From CAWUEX02 sp038148375 (lineage in GTDB: Bacteria > Pseudomonadota > Alphaproteobacteria > Rhodospirillales > Rhodospirillaceae), in assembly GCA_038148375.1 (NCBI GenBank), contig JAYQVH010000001.1, positions 62,001 to 126,000 on the forward strand: DNA of 64,000 nucleotides, read 5' to 3'. This document shows positions 27,766 through 36,337 of this stretch, in pieces (the stretch's first letter is position 1; each line of letters starts with the position of its first letter). The position numbers were made by a program, and so were the translations under genes. A model generated the notes under the pieces. It ran no database searches. It had not been told where the DNA came from and saw only the letters and a list, made by a program, of their open reading frames with translations.

Positions 27766-28161
27766 TTATGCCCCGAGCGCAATCTTGAGAATGGAAACAA
27801 CCGACAGCACGGCGAGGCCGTAACAGGCGAACTTGACGAGTATGATCAGCGCCATGCGCCGGCCGTGGTGGGAGACGTAGTCTTCGATCACCACCTGCAT
27901 GCCGAGCTGGGCGTGATGAAACGCCATGGCGATAAACAGGATCATGATGGTGGCGTTGACCGGCTGGCCGAACCAGGAGACGAAGCCCTCGTGGCCGAAC
28001 CCGGACAGGCCAATGAGCGAGGCGACAAACCAGATGGTCAGCGGCAGCAGAGCCAGTGCGGTGAGCCGCTGCAGCCACCAGTGGTGGGTGCCTTCCTTGG
28101 CGGAACCGAGCCCGCGCACCTTACCCAGGGCGGAACGTAGCGAATGAGTGTTGGAAGCCAT
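27766..28161 (-). CDS. sdhD: Succinate dehydrogenase membrane anchor subunit
   Basis: 131 aa with three transmembrane helices (ALALLPLTIWFVASL, ATIMILFIAMAFHHAQLGMQVVIEDYV, IILVKFACYGLAVLSVVSIL). The heme-side motif HHAQLGMQVVIEDYV is characteristic of SdhD. It sits between sdhC (12 nt) and sdhA (5 nt). Anchors complex II and helps bind heme b and quinone. Confidence 0.95.
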   Translation of the reverse strand: MASNTHSLRSALGKVRGLGSAKEGTHHWWLQRLTALALLPLTIWFVASLIGLSGFGHEGFVSWFGQPVNATIMILFIAMAFHHAQLGMQVVIEDYVSHHGRRMALIILVKFACYGLAVLSVVSILKIALGA

Positions 28162-28173
28162 TGCGTTCCCCTC

Positions 28174-28551
28174 TTAGAGAACCATGACCCAGGTCACCGC
28201 GGTCAGCGCGGCGGCCCCGATCAAAACGAAAATGTCAGCCCTACGGGTCTCCTCGAGCTCGAAGTAACGGCCGATATCCCAGAACAGGTGACGCAGGCCA
28301 TTGCACAGATGAAAGAACAGCGCGAAGGAAAAGCCGAACAACAGAAGCAGGCCGAGCCACGAGCCCAGGAAGCTCTGCACCTGGGCGTATTCCGTCGTGC
28401 CGTAAGCCGCGGCGGTGACCCACCAGGCCAGCAATAGGGTGCCGAAGGTGAGGGCAATACCGGTGAAGCGGTGGGTGATGGACATCAACGCCGTCAGCGG
28501 CAAGCGATAGACCTGCAGATGCGGCGAAAGGGGTCGGTTGGGAGTTGCCAT
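28174..28551 (-). CDS. sdhC: Succinate dehydrogenase cytochrome b556 subunit
   Basis: 125 aa with three transmembrane helices. RPLSPHLQVYRLPLTALMSI and SITHRFTG are the SdhC signature, and HLCNGLRHLFWD carries the heme-ligand His. First gene of sdhCDAB, with a promoter candidate about 70 nt upstream. Confidence 0.95.
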   Translation of the reverse strand: MATPNRPLSPHLQVYRLPLTALMSITHRFTGIALTFGTLLLAWWVTAAAYGTTEYAQVQSFLGSWLGLLLLFGFSFALFFHLCNGLRHLFWDIGRYFELEETRRADIFVLIGAAALTAVTWVMVL

Positions 28552-28618
28552 AAGCGGCTAAGGCCTTTTGTTTTCAACGCGTTCAAATCCGCCGGCGCGC
28601 TCGGTGTGCGCCGCTTCA

Positions 28619-28647
28619 TACCTACTCCCGACCCCGGATCAAGTCAA
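28619..28647 (-). promoter_or_regulatory. Candidate promoter for sdhCDAB
   Basis: On the minus strand TTGACT (28642-28647) and TAGGTA (28619-28624) with a 17-nt spacer, in the 202-nt divergent region between sdhC and the first secreted paralogue. Confidence 0.5.
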
Positions 28648-28753
28648 CGCAACCGGCCAGCGGCGCGGGGGTGCGCGCGGGGGCGCCGTCCGGCGGAATC
28701 GGTTGCGCCAGACCCGCCGGCGCGCAACGATACAGCCCAAGAGGGGAGATCAA

Positions 28754-29542
28754 ATGCCGCCATTCTTAAAAGGAGCGCTGCCGCGCAGAGGCATGCTGAT
28801 GGGCGTTGCGGCGGGTGCTGCGGTCGCAGCCGTGCCGCGGCAGGGAGTGTCACAGTCCGCCATCACCAGCAGCGCCAATGTGGTGCGGATGATCGAGGGC
28901 CGTTACGACCTGACCGAACTCGCGAGCGGCCGCCGCTTCGGTTTTGAGCAGTTCACGCTGTTCGTGCACGGCGATGGCACGCGCACGCTGGAAAGCCGGA
29001 TCGTCAACAACGATGTCAGTTTGTTCCGCAGCGCCATCTACCGCGTGGATGCCCGCTTCCGGCCGCTCGATTGTCATCTCGTGCTGTACAAAGACGGAAC
29101 GCAATTGGGGTCGGCCTGGGTGACCATCAAAGGCAATACCCTGCACGCGCTGGCGGACACCATGGGCACACGCCTCAGCCATACCGTCGATGTGCCCGAT
29201 GCCTTCTCGCTGGTGTGCCATGCCGGTGCGGCCGACGGCTGGCACTTTTGGTATCTCGACCCCGCACAGGCTGGCGGCGCGGACGTCACCGGCAAGGTGT
29301 ACATGATGCGCGTTAACCGCGAGTCGCCTGTCGGCGTGCTCGGCCGGATGATGGATCGCGGTGTGTCCTATCAGGGAAAAGAAACCGTGGAGCTCGCAGG
29401 TCAGGTGTTCGCCACCGATGTGTATACCTTCGGCCGCCCGGCCAAACTGTACGTCACCGGCGAGGACCGTATTCCCGTGCGGCTGCGCTACGAAGCCGCC
29501 GACCGGGACTTTTATTTGACCGATTGGAAGGTAACGACATGA
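28754..29542 (+). CDS. Secreted paralogue family protein 1 (DUF3108-like)
   Basis: 262 aa from ATG 28754, preceded by AGGGGAG. The N-terminus PRRGMLMGVAAGAAVAA has a twin Arg before a hydrophobic stretch, so Tat or Sec export is possible. The mature part shares with its three downstream neighbours the motifs HGDGTRTLESR, ARFRPLD, DGWHFWYLD and a late LYVTGEDRIPVRLRYE. The repeated motif layout and two-lobed beta-rich appearance recall DUF3108-type periplasmic proteins, but that is a loose resemblance. Function unknown. Ends with ATGA overlap into paralogue 2. Confidence 0.75.
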   Translation: MPPFLKGALPRRGMLMGVAAGAAVAAVPRQGVSQSAITSSANVVRMIEGRYDLTELASGRRFGFEQFTLFVHGDGTRTLESRIVNNDVSLFRSAIYRVDARFRPLDCHLVLYKDGTQLGSAWVTIKGNTLHALADTMGTRLSHTVDVPDAFSLVCHAGAADGWHFWYLDPAQAGGADVTGKVYMMRVNRESPVGVLGRMMDRGVSYQGKETVELAGQVFATDVYTFGRPAKLYVTGEDRIPVRLRYEAADRDFYLTDWKVTT

Positions 29543-30291
29543 GGGTGTTCACACTGGCCTTGGCCGTCGCATTGACGTTCGCGGCTCAGACAGGGGCGCA
29601 GACGCCGGAGAACGACGGCCCCAACGTCAACATCGCGCGCTGGGCAGCGGGCACCTATGCGTATACCCGACCAAGCGCGCCGGCCGACCGCGGCTGGGAG
29701 CGGTTTCACATGAACGCGTATGCGGACGGGTCGCGGACCATGACCATTTGGCACGACCTGAAAGCGCGGAACGCGCAGTTCACCGTGGTGCTGCGTGTCG
29801 GACCGGATTTCCGCCCGCTCGAGACGTTCTTGTCCTATTGGGTTGCCGAGGGCTTTAAGGGCTCGACCCTGATCCGCGTGGATGGAGACACTCTGACCGC
29901 GAGTGCCAGCGGTCCGGCGGGGCTGTTTGAACAAAGCGTCGACGTCCCGAACGTGTTCTCAATTGGCACTCATCCGGTCTCCGCCGACGGCTGGCACCTG
30001 TGGGGAGATTCAGGTGCGGTCGGCGACACGCAGACGGCGCAGCTTTACAGCATGGAAGCCTCCGCCGATGTCAGCAAGCCGCCGCTCGGAACGCTGCGTG
30101 ACCTGCCCTTCACCCGGCTCGGCGAAGAGACCGTCACCGTGCCGGCGGGCACCTTCGAAACGCTCCACTACGATCTGATGGGCAGCAAGATTTGGATTAC
30201 AAAACAAGACCGGCTGATGGTGCGTATGGTCAACGAACGCTTCGATCTCGAATACGTGCTGACGGATTTCGCTTCGGGTTCGAATGAATAA
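29539..30291 (+). CDS. Secreted paralogue family protein 2
   Basis: 250 aa. Start ATG 29539 overlaps the previous stop by 4 nt. Signal peptide MRVFTLALAVALTFAAQTGA, then PNVNIARWAAGTYAY, YADGSRTMTIWHD, PDFRPLETFLSYWV, ADGWHLWGD, ETVTVPAGTFETLHYDL and ITKQDRLMVRMV. These blocks align one to one with paralogues 3 and 4. The VPAGTFET block is like that of DUF3108 proteins. No catalytic residues recognised; probably a periplasmic or surface beta-sheet protein. Confidence 0.75.
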   Translation: MRVFTLALAVALTFAAQTGAQTPENDGPNVNIARWAAGTYAYTRPSAPADRGWERFHMNAYADGSRTMTIWHDLKARNAQFTVVLRVGPDFRPLETFLSYWVAEGFKGSTLIRVDGDTLTASASGPAGLFEQSVDVPNVFSIGTHPVSADGWHLWGDSGAVGDTQTAQLYSMEASADVSKPPLGTLRDLPFTRLGEETVTVPAGTFETLHYDLMGSKIWITKQDRLMVRMVNERFDLEYVLTDFASGSNE

Positions 30292-30303
30292 CGGGAGGAC
30301 GCG

Positions 30304-31047
30304 ATGAAACATCTGAAATGGCTGTGCTGCATGCTCGCCTTTCTGGCCGGGCCCTCCTTCTCAGCGGAGGAAGGCAAGAACCCCAATATTGTGCGCTGGG
30401 CGGAAGGGAAAATTCTCTACCGCACGATCGCGGAGCAGCGCGTGCGCGCCCATGAATCCTTCCGGCTGAACTTCCACCCCGATGGCTCGCGCACCATGAT
30501 CTCGGTCGTCGATAACTTCGATGCCTAGAACAACCTCAACATGATGCATCGTGTCGACGCAGATTTCCGCCCGCTGGAAACGTCAGTGACTTATTGGTCG
30601 AAAGGCGCTTTTACGGGCACCGGTCTCATCACCGTGCGCGGCGGCACACTCAATGCCGTGATCGATGGTCCGCTCGGCCGGGTGACGCACAGCATCCCCG
30701 TGCCCGACGGATTTTCAATTGTTCCGCATCCTCTGGCCACGGACAGCTGGCACTTCTGGTATTTCGATAAAACCAAAGCCGGCGAACAGCCGTCCGTAAT
30801 CTACAACCCGCAGGTGGCCCCACGCACCGGCGTACCGGTTCTTGGGAATCTCGAAACCGGTACGATGACGTACGAAGGCGAAGAAGAGATCACCGTGCCG
30901 GCAGGAACGTTCACCACCGACCACTTCAATCTCAACGGCGTCATCGATGTGTGGATGACGGGCGAGGACAAACTTTTGGTGCGCTACGCGATGGGCGTTG
31001 CCGACCTTGAATACGTGCTGACCGACCTCAGCAAGGGACAACACTGA
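30304..31047 (+). pseudogene. Secreted paralogue family protein 3, interrupted by amber codon
   Basis: ATG 30304 (GGGAGGA upstream) begins MKHLKWLCCMLAFLAG, a signal peptide, and NPNIVRWAEGKILYR, HPDGSRTM. An in-frame TAG at 30526-30528 (codon 75) stops it, yet the same frame continues without any shift to 31047 with all family blocks: ADFRPLETSVTYW, DSWHFWYFDK, EEITVPAGTFTTDHFN, VWMTGEDKLLVRYAM. Total would be 247 residues, equal to its neighbours. ATGs at 30541/30544 after the stop lack a ribosome site. A recent nonsense mutation, a read error or readthrough are all possible. The frame ends in TGATG overlap with paralogue 4. Confidence 0.85.
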
Positions 31048-31784
31048 TGCGCTGTTCAATCGTCATTGCGGCGTTCGCCCTTCTGAATACGTTTGCGGCG
31101 GCGGACGAACTGCCCAATGTCAACATCACGCGCTGGTCTGAGGGCAAGATCGAATACCGCAAGGCATCGACGGGCGAGGTCAACGGCTCTGAGGACTGGC
31201 ACATCACCGTCCACCCCGACGGCTCGCGCACCCTGGAAACGCGCAACCGGCTCGATGTTGCCGGCTTTCAGCGCCACGTCGTTTATCGCGTGGCCGAGAA
31301 TTTCCGTCCGCTCGAGGTTACCTCGGTCTACTGGGTCAAAGGAGAATGGCGGGGCACGGGCTTGTTTGCGGTCAACGGCCGCGATCTGGAAGCCGTCATC
31401 AAAACGCCCGACGGCATGATCCGTCAGTCACGCGCGGTGCCCGAACACTTTTCGTTCATACCCCACCCGCTGCAGAGCAACGCCTGGCCAGCGTGGTATT
31501 ACGACAAGCAGAAGGGCGGGCCTCAGACCATGACGGTCTACGACATGGATGCGCTTGCCGGGGCGGTCAGTTCGATGCTCGGCAAGATGTATGATCAGAC
31601 CATTGAGCTGATCGGCGAGGAGGAAATGACCACGCCGGCGGGCACCTTCGACGTTGAGCATTACCGCATCGACGATGTGGTCGATTTGTACATCAGCGGA
31701 CCGGACGCGGTGCTGGTCAAGTTTGTCTGGAGCCCGATGGACGCCGAATACGTGCTGGTGGAGTACCGCGCCAGCGGCCCCTGA
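31047..31784 (+). CDS. Secreted paralogue family protein 4
   Basis: 245 aa. Signal peptide MRCSIVIAAFALLNTFAAA. Family blocks PNVNITRWSEGKIEYRK, HPDGSRTLETRN, ENFRPLEVTSVYWVKG, WPAWYYDK, EEEMTTPAGTFDVEHYRID, LYISGPDAVLVKFVW and DAEYVLVEY. It is closest in length and block order to paralogue 3. Start overlaps the previous stop. Last gene of the array; 186 nt without a gene follow. Confidence 0.75.
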   Translation: MRCSIVIAAFALLNTFAAADELPNVNITRWSEGKIEYRKASTGEVNGSEDWHITVHPDGSRTLETRNRLDVAGFQRHVVYRVAENFRPLEVTSVYWVKGEWRGTGLFAVNGRDLEAVIKTPDGMIRQSRAVPEHFSFIPHPLQSNAWPAWYYDKQKGGPQTMTVYDMDALAGAVSSMLGKMYDQTIELIGEEEMTTPAGTFDVEHYRIDDVVDLYISGPDAVLVKFVWSPMDAEYVLVEYRASGP

Positions 31785-31970
31785 GGCGGGAGCGTGAGAC
31801 AGGCGCTATCGGCGCGCTCGTGAAGCGCTCAGGGAACGGTCATAACTTCTAAAAAGCGGGTAAAAACGGGGTCGAACAGAGGTCAACCGGACACAGCACG
31901 GTGGACTCGGCCCCGGGGACGTCCGTTATACTCCCGCTCAGTTGAATTTTGACTGCCAAGAGGGTGACCC

Positions 31971-33170
31971 ATGGCCAACGATCTGATCGATCACGACATG
32001 AAAGTGTCCCACACCAAGGACGAAACATCGCGCCAGCATTTTGTGCAGGGCATGCGCGGCTACGTTCTTAACGACCTCGCCGGACATATGAAAAAAGTGT
32101 GGGACCGCAAGGTCGAGCCGGCGTTCGAAAAGGCGCACGGCCGCGCACCGGCGGACGGACCGGAAGTGCACAAGACGTTCAAGCCCGAGACGATCTTCAA
32201 ATTCTACTCCTCCATGCGCTGCAACACCCAGGAGATGGTGTGGCGGTCGGTGATGCCAGCGGTCGAACGCGAGGGAGCCGATCTGGCGCAGCGCGCCCAA
32301 GTCCTCAGCCAGGCCGGCGATAAGGCGCAGGGCACCGTCGAGACCGATCCCAATTTCGAAGTGCCGCGGTATGTGTCCGAACTGGACGTTCACCTGATGC
32401 CGGGCAATTACCACGAAGAGCGGATCGCCTATGACGTGTCTCAGGGCGCGGTATTCGACAACGGCCTCGGCGTGTTTTCTTTCGGCCTGCTCGGCGACCG
32501 CATGCAGGACATAACGGACTCGGTGTCGACCTTCTTTAAAGCCCGTTATCCGGACGTGACACCCGGGAAGATTCTCGACATGGGCTGCACCCTCGGTCAT
32601 TCAACCCTGCCTTGGAAAGAGCGATACCCCGATGCGGACGTCCACGGTATCGATGTCGGCGGGCCGTGCGTGCGCTATGCCCATGCGCGGGCGCAGTCGT
32701 ATGGCGTCACCGCGCACTTTCATCAAATGGATGCGGAACACACCGAATTTGAGGACGAGTCCTTCGACATCGTCTACTCGTGCATGTTCCTGCACGAAGT
32801 GCCGATGAAGAACATCAAGGGTGTGTTCAAGGAAGCCCATCGCCTGCTCAAACCGGGCGGCGTGATGGTGCACTATGAGCTGCCGCCGAATGCGATGATG
32901 TCGGCTTACGACGGCTTCTATTTGGATTGGGACGCCTACTACAACAAAGAGCCGTTCTACAAAGCGTTCCGCGATGCCGACGCCAAGGCGGAAATCACCG
33001 ACGCCGGCTTTAAGCCAGACACTTTCTTCGAGCACGTCGCACCCAGCAAAAACCTATACGGCCAGGATGCACTGATGGACGCCGTGAAACAGGAAGGCGC
33101 GACCAACGACAGCCATGTCGGGCGCTTCGCCGATGGTGTGATGTGGTACTTCTTCGGAGCACGCAAGTAA
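31971..33170 (+). CDS. SAM-dependent methyltransferase with N-terminal extension
   Basis: 399 aa. An unrecognised helical domain covers about 1-185 (FVQGMRGYVLNDLAGHMKK, YSSMRCNTQEMVWRSVMP). The class I methyltransferase domain starts about 195: KILDMGCTLGHSTLPW (motif I), DVHGIDVGGPCVRYA (motif II), FDIVYSCMFLHEVP (motif IV), HRLLKPGGVMVHYELPP (motif VI). A UbiE/Coq5-like small-molecule methyltransferase is plausible; substrate unknown. TATACT at 31927-31932 is a -10 candidate 39 nt before the ATG. It overlaps the next small gene (TAATG). Confidence 0.8.
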   Translation: MANDLIDHDMKVSHTKDETSRQHFVQGMRGYVLNDLAGHMKKVWDRKVEPAFEKAHGRAPADGPEVHKTFKPETIFKFYSSMRCNTQEMVWRSVMPAVEREGADLAQRAQVLSQAGDKAQGTVETDPNFEVPRYVSELDVHLMPGNYHEERIAYDVSQGAVFDNGLGVFSFGLLGDRMQDITDSVSTFFKARYPDVTPGKILDMGCTLGHSTLPWKERYPDADVHGIDVGGPCVRYAHARAQSYGVTAHFHQMDAEHTEFEDESFDIVYSCMFLHEVPMKNIKGVFKEAHRLLKPGGVMVHYELPPNAMMSAYDGFYLDWDAYYNKEPFYKAFRDADAKAEITDAGFKPDTFFEHVAPSKNLYGQDALMDAVKQEGATNDSHVGRFADGVMWYFFGARK

Positions 33171-33529
33171 TGCCGGACGATTCTTCGAACATGTCAGAGG
33201 CCACGCCGCTGCGATACAGCGTCAAGGGCAAGCGTATGCGCTTCTTCGACGCGCAAGGCGTCGACGAACTGGTCGCGATTTGCATGGGCTTGGCTCAGGA
33301 AATGTGGGTTCTCAAGGAACGGCAGGCGGCGGTGGAAGCCATCGCCACATCCAAGGGCGTGATGCTTGCGGACGAAATGGAAAACTTCGAATTTACCGGC
33401 GACCAGAGAGCCGCGCTCGACGCCGAGCGTCAGGGCTTTATTGACCGCATATTCTTCACCCTGCGTGAAGAAGCGGAAGCGCTCGAAGCCGCGCCGGAGG
33501 ACGAACCCCCCGCGCCGACAATGCCCTGA
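33170..33529 (+). CDS. Small acidic protein coupled to the methyltransferase gene
   Basis: 119 aa starting in a TAATG overlap with the methyltransferase stop. Contents: basic N-terminal part RYSVKGKRMRFFDAQGVDELVAICMGLAQEMWVLKERQAAVEAI, then a helical, acidic C-terminus. No signal peptide, no known domain. Coupling suggests it partners the methyltransferase; function unknown. Confidence 0.65.
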   Translation: MPDDSSNMSEATPLRYSVKGKRMRFFDAQGVDELVAICMGLAQEMWVLKERQAAVEAIATSKGVMLADEMENFEFTGDQRAALDAERQGFIDRIFFTLREEAEALEAAPEDEPPAPTMP

Positions 33530-33565
33530 TCAGCCCCTGTAGCCTGTTAGAGGTTTGGGCGCGCA

Positions 33566-34957
33566 TTGACAGACAGTCCTGAAGACCAGGCGAATCCGGC
33601 GCCGGTGCACCGCCTGTCGATCGGCTTGCAGTTGAGCTTCGGCGTTGGCCAGGTCGGCGGCTCGATCCTGGCCAACACGCCATCGCTGATTCTTCTGTTC
33701 TTCATGACCGACGTACTGGCGATCCCGCCGGCGCTGGCGGGTCTCGCCGTATTCATTCCCAAGGCGTGGGTGATCGTGTTCGACCCGATCATGGGGCGGA
33801 TATCGGATCACACCGAAAGCCGCTGGGGCCGGCGCCGGCCTTACGTGCTGAGCGGAGCCATCGCCTGCGGCATCGGGTTTTATTTTCTATTCGACGTGCC
33901 GGCCCTCGACACGACGGCGGCGCGCGTCATTTATATGACCGTGATGTTCACGCTGGTCTCTACCGCGTTCTCGGTGTTCTCCGTGCCCTATCTTGCTCAG
34001 GCCAGCGCACTGGCACCGACCTACAAAGGCCGCACGACTGTAATGGCCTACCGCATGGCGTTTCAGGCGGTGGGCATTCTGATCGGCATCGGTCTCGTGA
34101 AATACCTGGTGGAATGGGGCGGCGGCGGCCTTGCAGGTTACACCTTTATGGGGGCCGTGCTGGGGGCCGTGTGCATGGCGACCATGCTCTCGCCGTTCTT
34201 CGCCACCCGCAGCATGGCCGTCGACGTGCCGGCGCGGAGTTCGGTTCCGTTTCGCGAACAGATGCGCACGGCGGCTGCCAACAAGCCGTATCTGATCCTG
34301 GCGACGGCGACGATCCTCTACTGGGTGGCCGGCAGCTGTGTCTACGCCGGGTTGCCCTATGTGTTCGACTACGTCGTCTTGGGCTCCGCCAGGCTATTTT
34401 TCGACTTGGCGTTTTACATGACCATCGCCGCGTTCGTCGCCATCCCTGGATGGACATGGCTGGCCGGGCGCATTGGCAAGAAGCCAACCTATTACATCTC
34501 CACCTTCGCCTACTGTCTGACCGTCCTGTCCTGGCTGTCCGCGGCACCCGGCGAAGATTTCCTGGTGATCCTACGCGGCATTTTTGTCGGCCTGACCAAC
34601 ACCGGGCTTCTTATGACGGCAGTGGCCATGATGCCTGACACCATCGAATACGATCGCCTGACCACCGGCCAGCATCGGGAAGGCATTTTCTCCGGCGTAT
34701 GGATGGCGATTGAAAAAGCCGGCAATGCCGCCGGCGCCCTGGTTGTCGGGCTCATTCTTTCGGCGATGGGATTTGTCGAGTCCGCCGGTGGCGTGCGCGT
34801 CGAGCAGAGCGACTCCGCCATCCTGGGCATTCTGATCGCCTTCTCGATCGTGCCTGTGCTGCTCATGCTGACGGGCTTGGTGCTGCTGCGGGCCTACAAA
34901 CTGGACGAGACAACGCTCAGCACCATTCGGAGCGAACAAGATCCACTTGTTCGCTGA
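33566..34957 (+). CDS. MFS transporter, GPH (glycoside-cation symporter) type
   Basis: 463 aa with twelve predicted membrane helices. GRISDHTESRWGRRRPYVL is the loop 2-3 motif of the GPH family (melibiose-type sodium symporters), and MMPDTIEYDRLTTGQHREG the central-loop signature. Substrate may be a sugar or conjugate. TTG 33566 start is weakly supported; GTG 33605 is an alternative. Alone, 36 nt after the small acidic gene. Confidence 0.85.
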   Translation: MTDSPEDQANPAPVHRLSIGLQLSFGVGQVGGSILANTPSLILLFFMTDVLAIPPALAGLAVFIPKAWVIVFDPIMGRISDHTESRWGRRRPYVLSGAIACGIGFYFLFDVPALDTTAARVIYMTVMFTLVSTAFSVFSVPYLAQASALAPTYKGRTTVMAYRMAFQAVGILIGIGLVKYLVEWGGGGLAGYTFMGAVLGAVCMATMLSPFFATRSMAVDVPARSSVPFREQMRTAAANKPYLILATATILYWVAGSCVYAGLPYVFDYVVLGSARLFFDLAFYMTIAAFVAIPGWTWLAGRIGKKPTYYISTFAYCLTVLSWLSAAPGEDFLVILRGIFVGLTNTGLLMTAVAMMPDTIEYDRLTTGQHREGIFSGVWMAIEKAGNAAGALVVGLILSAMGFVESAGGVRVEQSDSAILGILIAFSIVPVLLMLTGLVLLRAYKLDETTLSTIRSEQDPLVR

Positions 34958-34998
34958 TTCGTCACGATATCACCACAATCCGGTTTGATATTTTCACC

Positions 34999-35160
34999 AT
35001 GCATTTGGCGAAACTTATCGGATGGACGGCGTTGGTGTGCGCGCTCTGGGCATGGTTAACATTGCCGGCAGCAGCGCAAACGATGCGCTATAGCGGTGAT
35101 CTTGCGCCGACATATTATCAGGGCGGCACGAAGATCGTGGAGCGCCGCCCGTCACCCTGA
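34999..35160 (+). CDS. Possible 53-aa secreted peptide
   Basis: ATG 34999 opens a 53-codon frame beginning MHLAKLIGWTALVCALWAWL and continuing TLPAAAQ, a textbook signal peptide with an AxA cleavage site, then about 26 mature residues (TMRYSGDLAPTYYQGGTK and a short basic end). No ribosome site is obvious. It could be a real small protein or the 5' remnant of a larger exported protein. Confidence 0.35.
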   Translation: MHLAKLIGWTALVCALWAWLTLPAAAQTMRYSGDLAPTYYQGGTKIVERRPSP

Positions 35161-35317
35161 AAATCGCCGCCGGGATGGGCCGGTGTATTCACCGGCCGCT
35201 CGGTTAGGGGGCACGCCACCGGCGCCGCGCCTTACAAAGAGTTTAGTTGGCGCCGGACCGCGGGCCGCATAGAAAAACAACGACCGGTACAGATCGACAA
35301 GAGATTCCAGGCCGAAC
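35161..35317. other. Gene-free stretch with a stem-loop
   Basis: Between the MFS gene and the next secreted-protein gene the only coding candidate is the 53-aa frame. This stretch holds a perfect 8-bp hairpin, GGCCGGTG (35178-35185), loop TATT, CACCGGCC (35190-35197), without a T run. Nothing else recognised. Confidence 0.5.
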
Positions 35318-35809
35318 ATGCGTTCTAAGACTCTGATATTTGCCTTTGCGTTCGCCGTGATTGCGTCGGCGGACGCATTCGAAACCACCTCATACGACAC
35401 GGCGCAAACCATACAGTGCGAAGACAGCAAAAAGATCACGATGCGCCGCAACGTGGTATTCATGCTGACGGTCGAGCGCCAGAACGGCTTTACCTATCTG
35501 TCCTACCGGGATGGGCGTCCGGGAGCCGGGGTGACGTCTTATGCTGTGAAAGACAGTGTCGTCACATGCACAGTGACACCGGTGGACGGACCTGCGGCCG
35601 ACCCCATTCGTCACTTCAATGGTCCGCATGAGTTGTCATGCAAGGATAACGGTATGGTGGTCGGATTTCCGGTACAGACCACGGCCCTGACGGAACGTTT
35701 GGACGGCGACATGCTGGTCTACGACTACACCCTTGCCCTGGGCGGGAGCCAGCAAAGCCTGTTTGTGCCAGCCAGCACCGGCGAGTGCCAAATCAGAGCG
35801 CTGAATTAA
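35318..35809 (+). CDS. Hypothetical secreted protein
   Basis: 163 aa. Signal peptide MRSKTLIFAFAFAVIASADA. The mature part has four Cys (QCEDSKK, VTCTV, LSCKDN, ECQIR) that could form two disulfides and is beta-rich. No family recognised. It ends 4 nt inside the converging VOC gene. Confidence 0.65.
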   Translation: MRSKTLIFAFAFAVIASADAFETTSYDTAQTIQCEDSKKITMRRNVVFMLTVERQNGFTYLSYRDGRPGAGVTSYAVKDSVVTCTVTPVDGPAADPIRHFNGPHELSCKDNGMVVGFPVQTTALTERLDGDMLVYDYTLALGGSQQSLFVPASTGECQIRALN

Positions 35810-36327
35810 CCGGCGTCGGGGTCCGGCACACCCGGCCAGGTTTCAGGCTTGTCTTCACGGTCAGGATCCCATTCGATCAAATTGATCAGTGCGCCGTCGG
35901 GGTCTCGGAAAATCATCTCACGCTGTTTGATGTAGCCGCGCACCTTGAACGCCATCGGCGGGCTGACGATGACATGACCGCCGGCATTCAGTTTCTCGGT
36001 AACGGCGTCGAGATCGTCGCAGTAGAACACCATGCACATCTCGCCGCGATTGACACCGCGAGACGGCCGGGTGATTTCGCCTGGCTGCGGCCCGGTGACT
36101 TCGAACAGGCCGACCATGCCGTATTCCGGCTGCCCGGGACGCTTGAGCACACAGGCGCGGGTCACCGTCGTATCCGGCACGCCAAGCACCTCGGCAACAT
36201 TGCCGCCGCTGATTTCGCCTTCGACGAACACGTCGTCCAGGTCGAGGATGTCTTTGTAGAACGCGCGGCTGCGCTCAAGGTCGGTGACGATGAGCGCGGC
36301 TCGGATCATGGGGCTGAATTTAGGCAT
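35806..36327 (-). CDS. VOC/glyoxalase-superfamily protein
   Basis: 173 aa from ATG 36327 (an upstream in-frame extension overlaps the luciferase-like gene and lacks similarity). Two beta-alpha-beta-beta-beta units: RAALIVTDLERSRAFYKDILDL and MVFYCDDLDAVTEKLNAGGH, ending REMIFRDPDGALINLIEWD, where the Glu near the C-terminus is the usual metal ligand. Could be a lyase, dioxygenase or resistance protein. 10 nt after the luciferase-like gene, likely same operon. Confidence 0.8.
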   Translation of the reverse strand: MPKFSPMIRAALIVTDLERSRAFYKDILDLDDVFVEGEISGGNVAEVLGVPDTTVTRACVLKRPGQPEYGMVGLFEVTGPQPGEITRPSRGVNRGEMCMVFYCDDLDAVTEKLNAGGHVIVSPPMAFKVRGYIKQREMIFRDPDGALINLIEWDPDREDKPETWPGVPDPDAG

Positions 36328-36337
36328 AATTGTTTCC

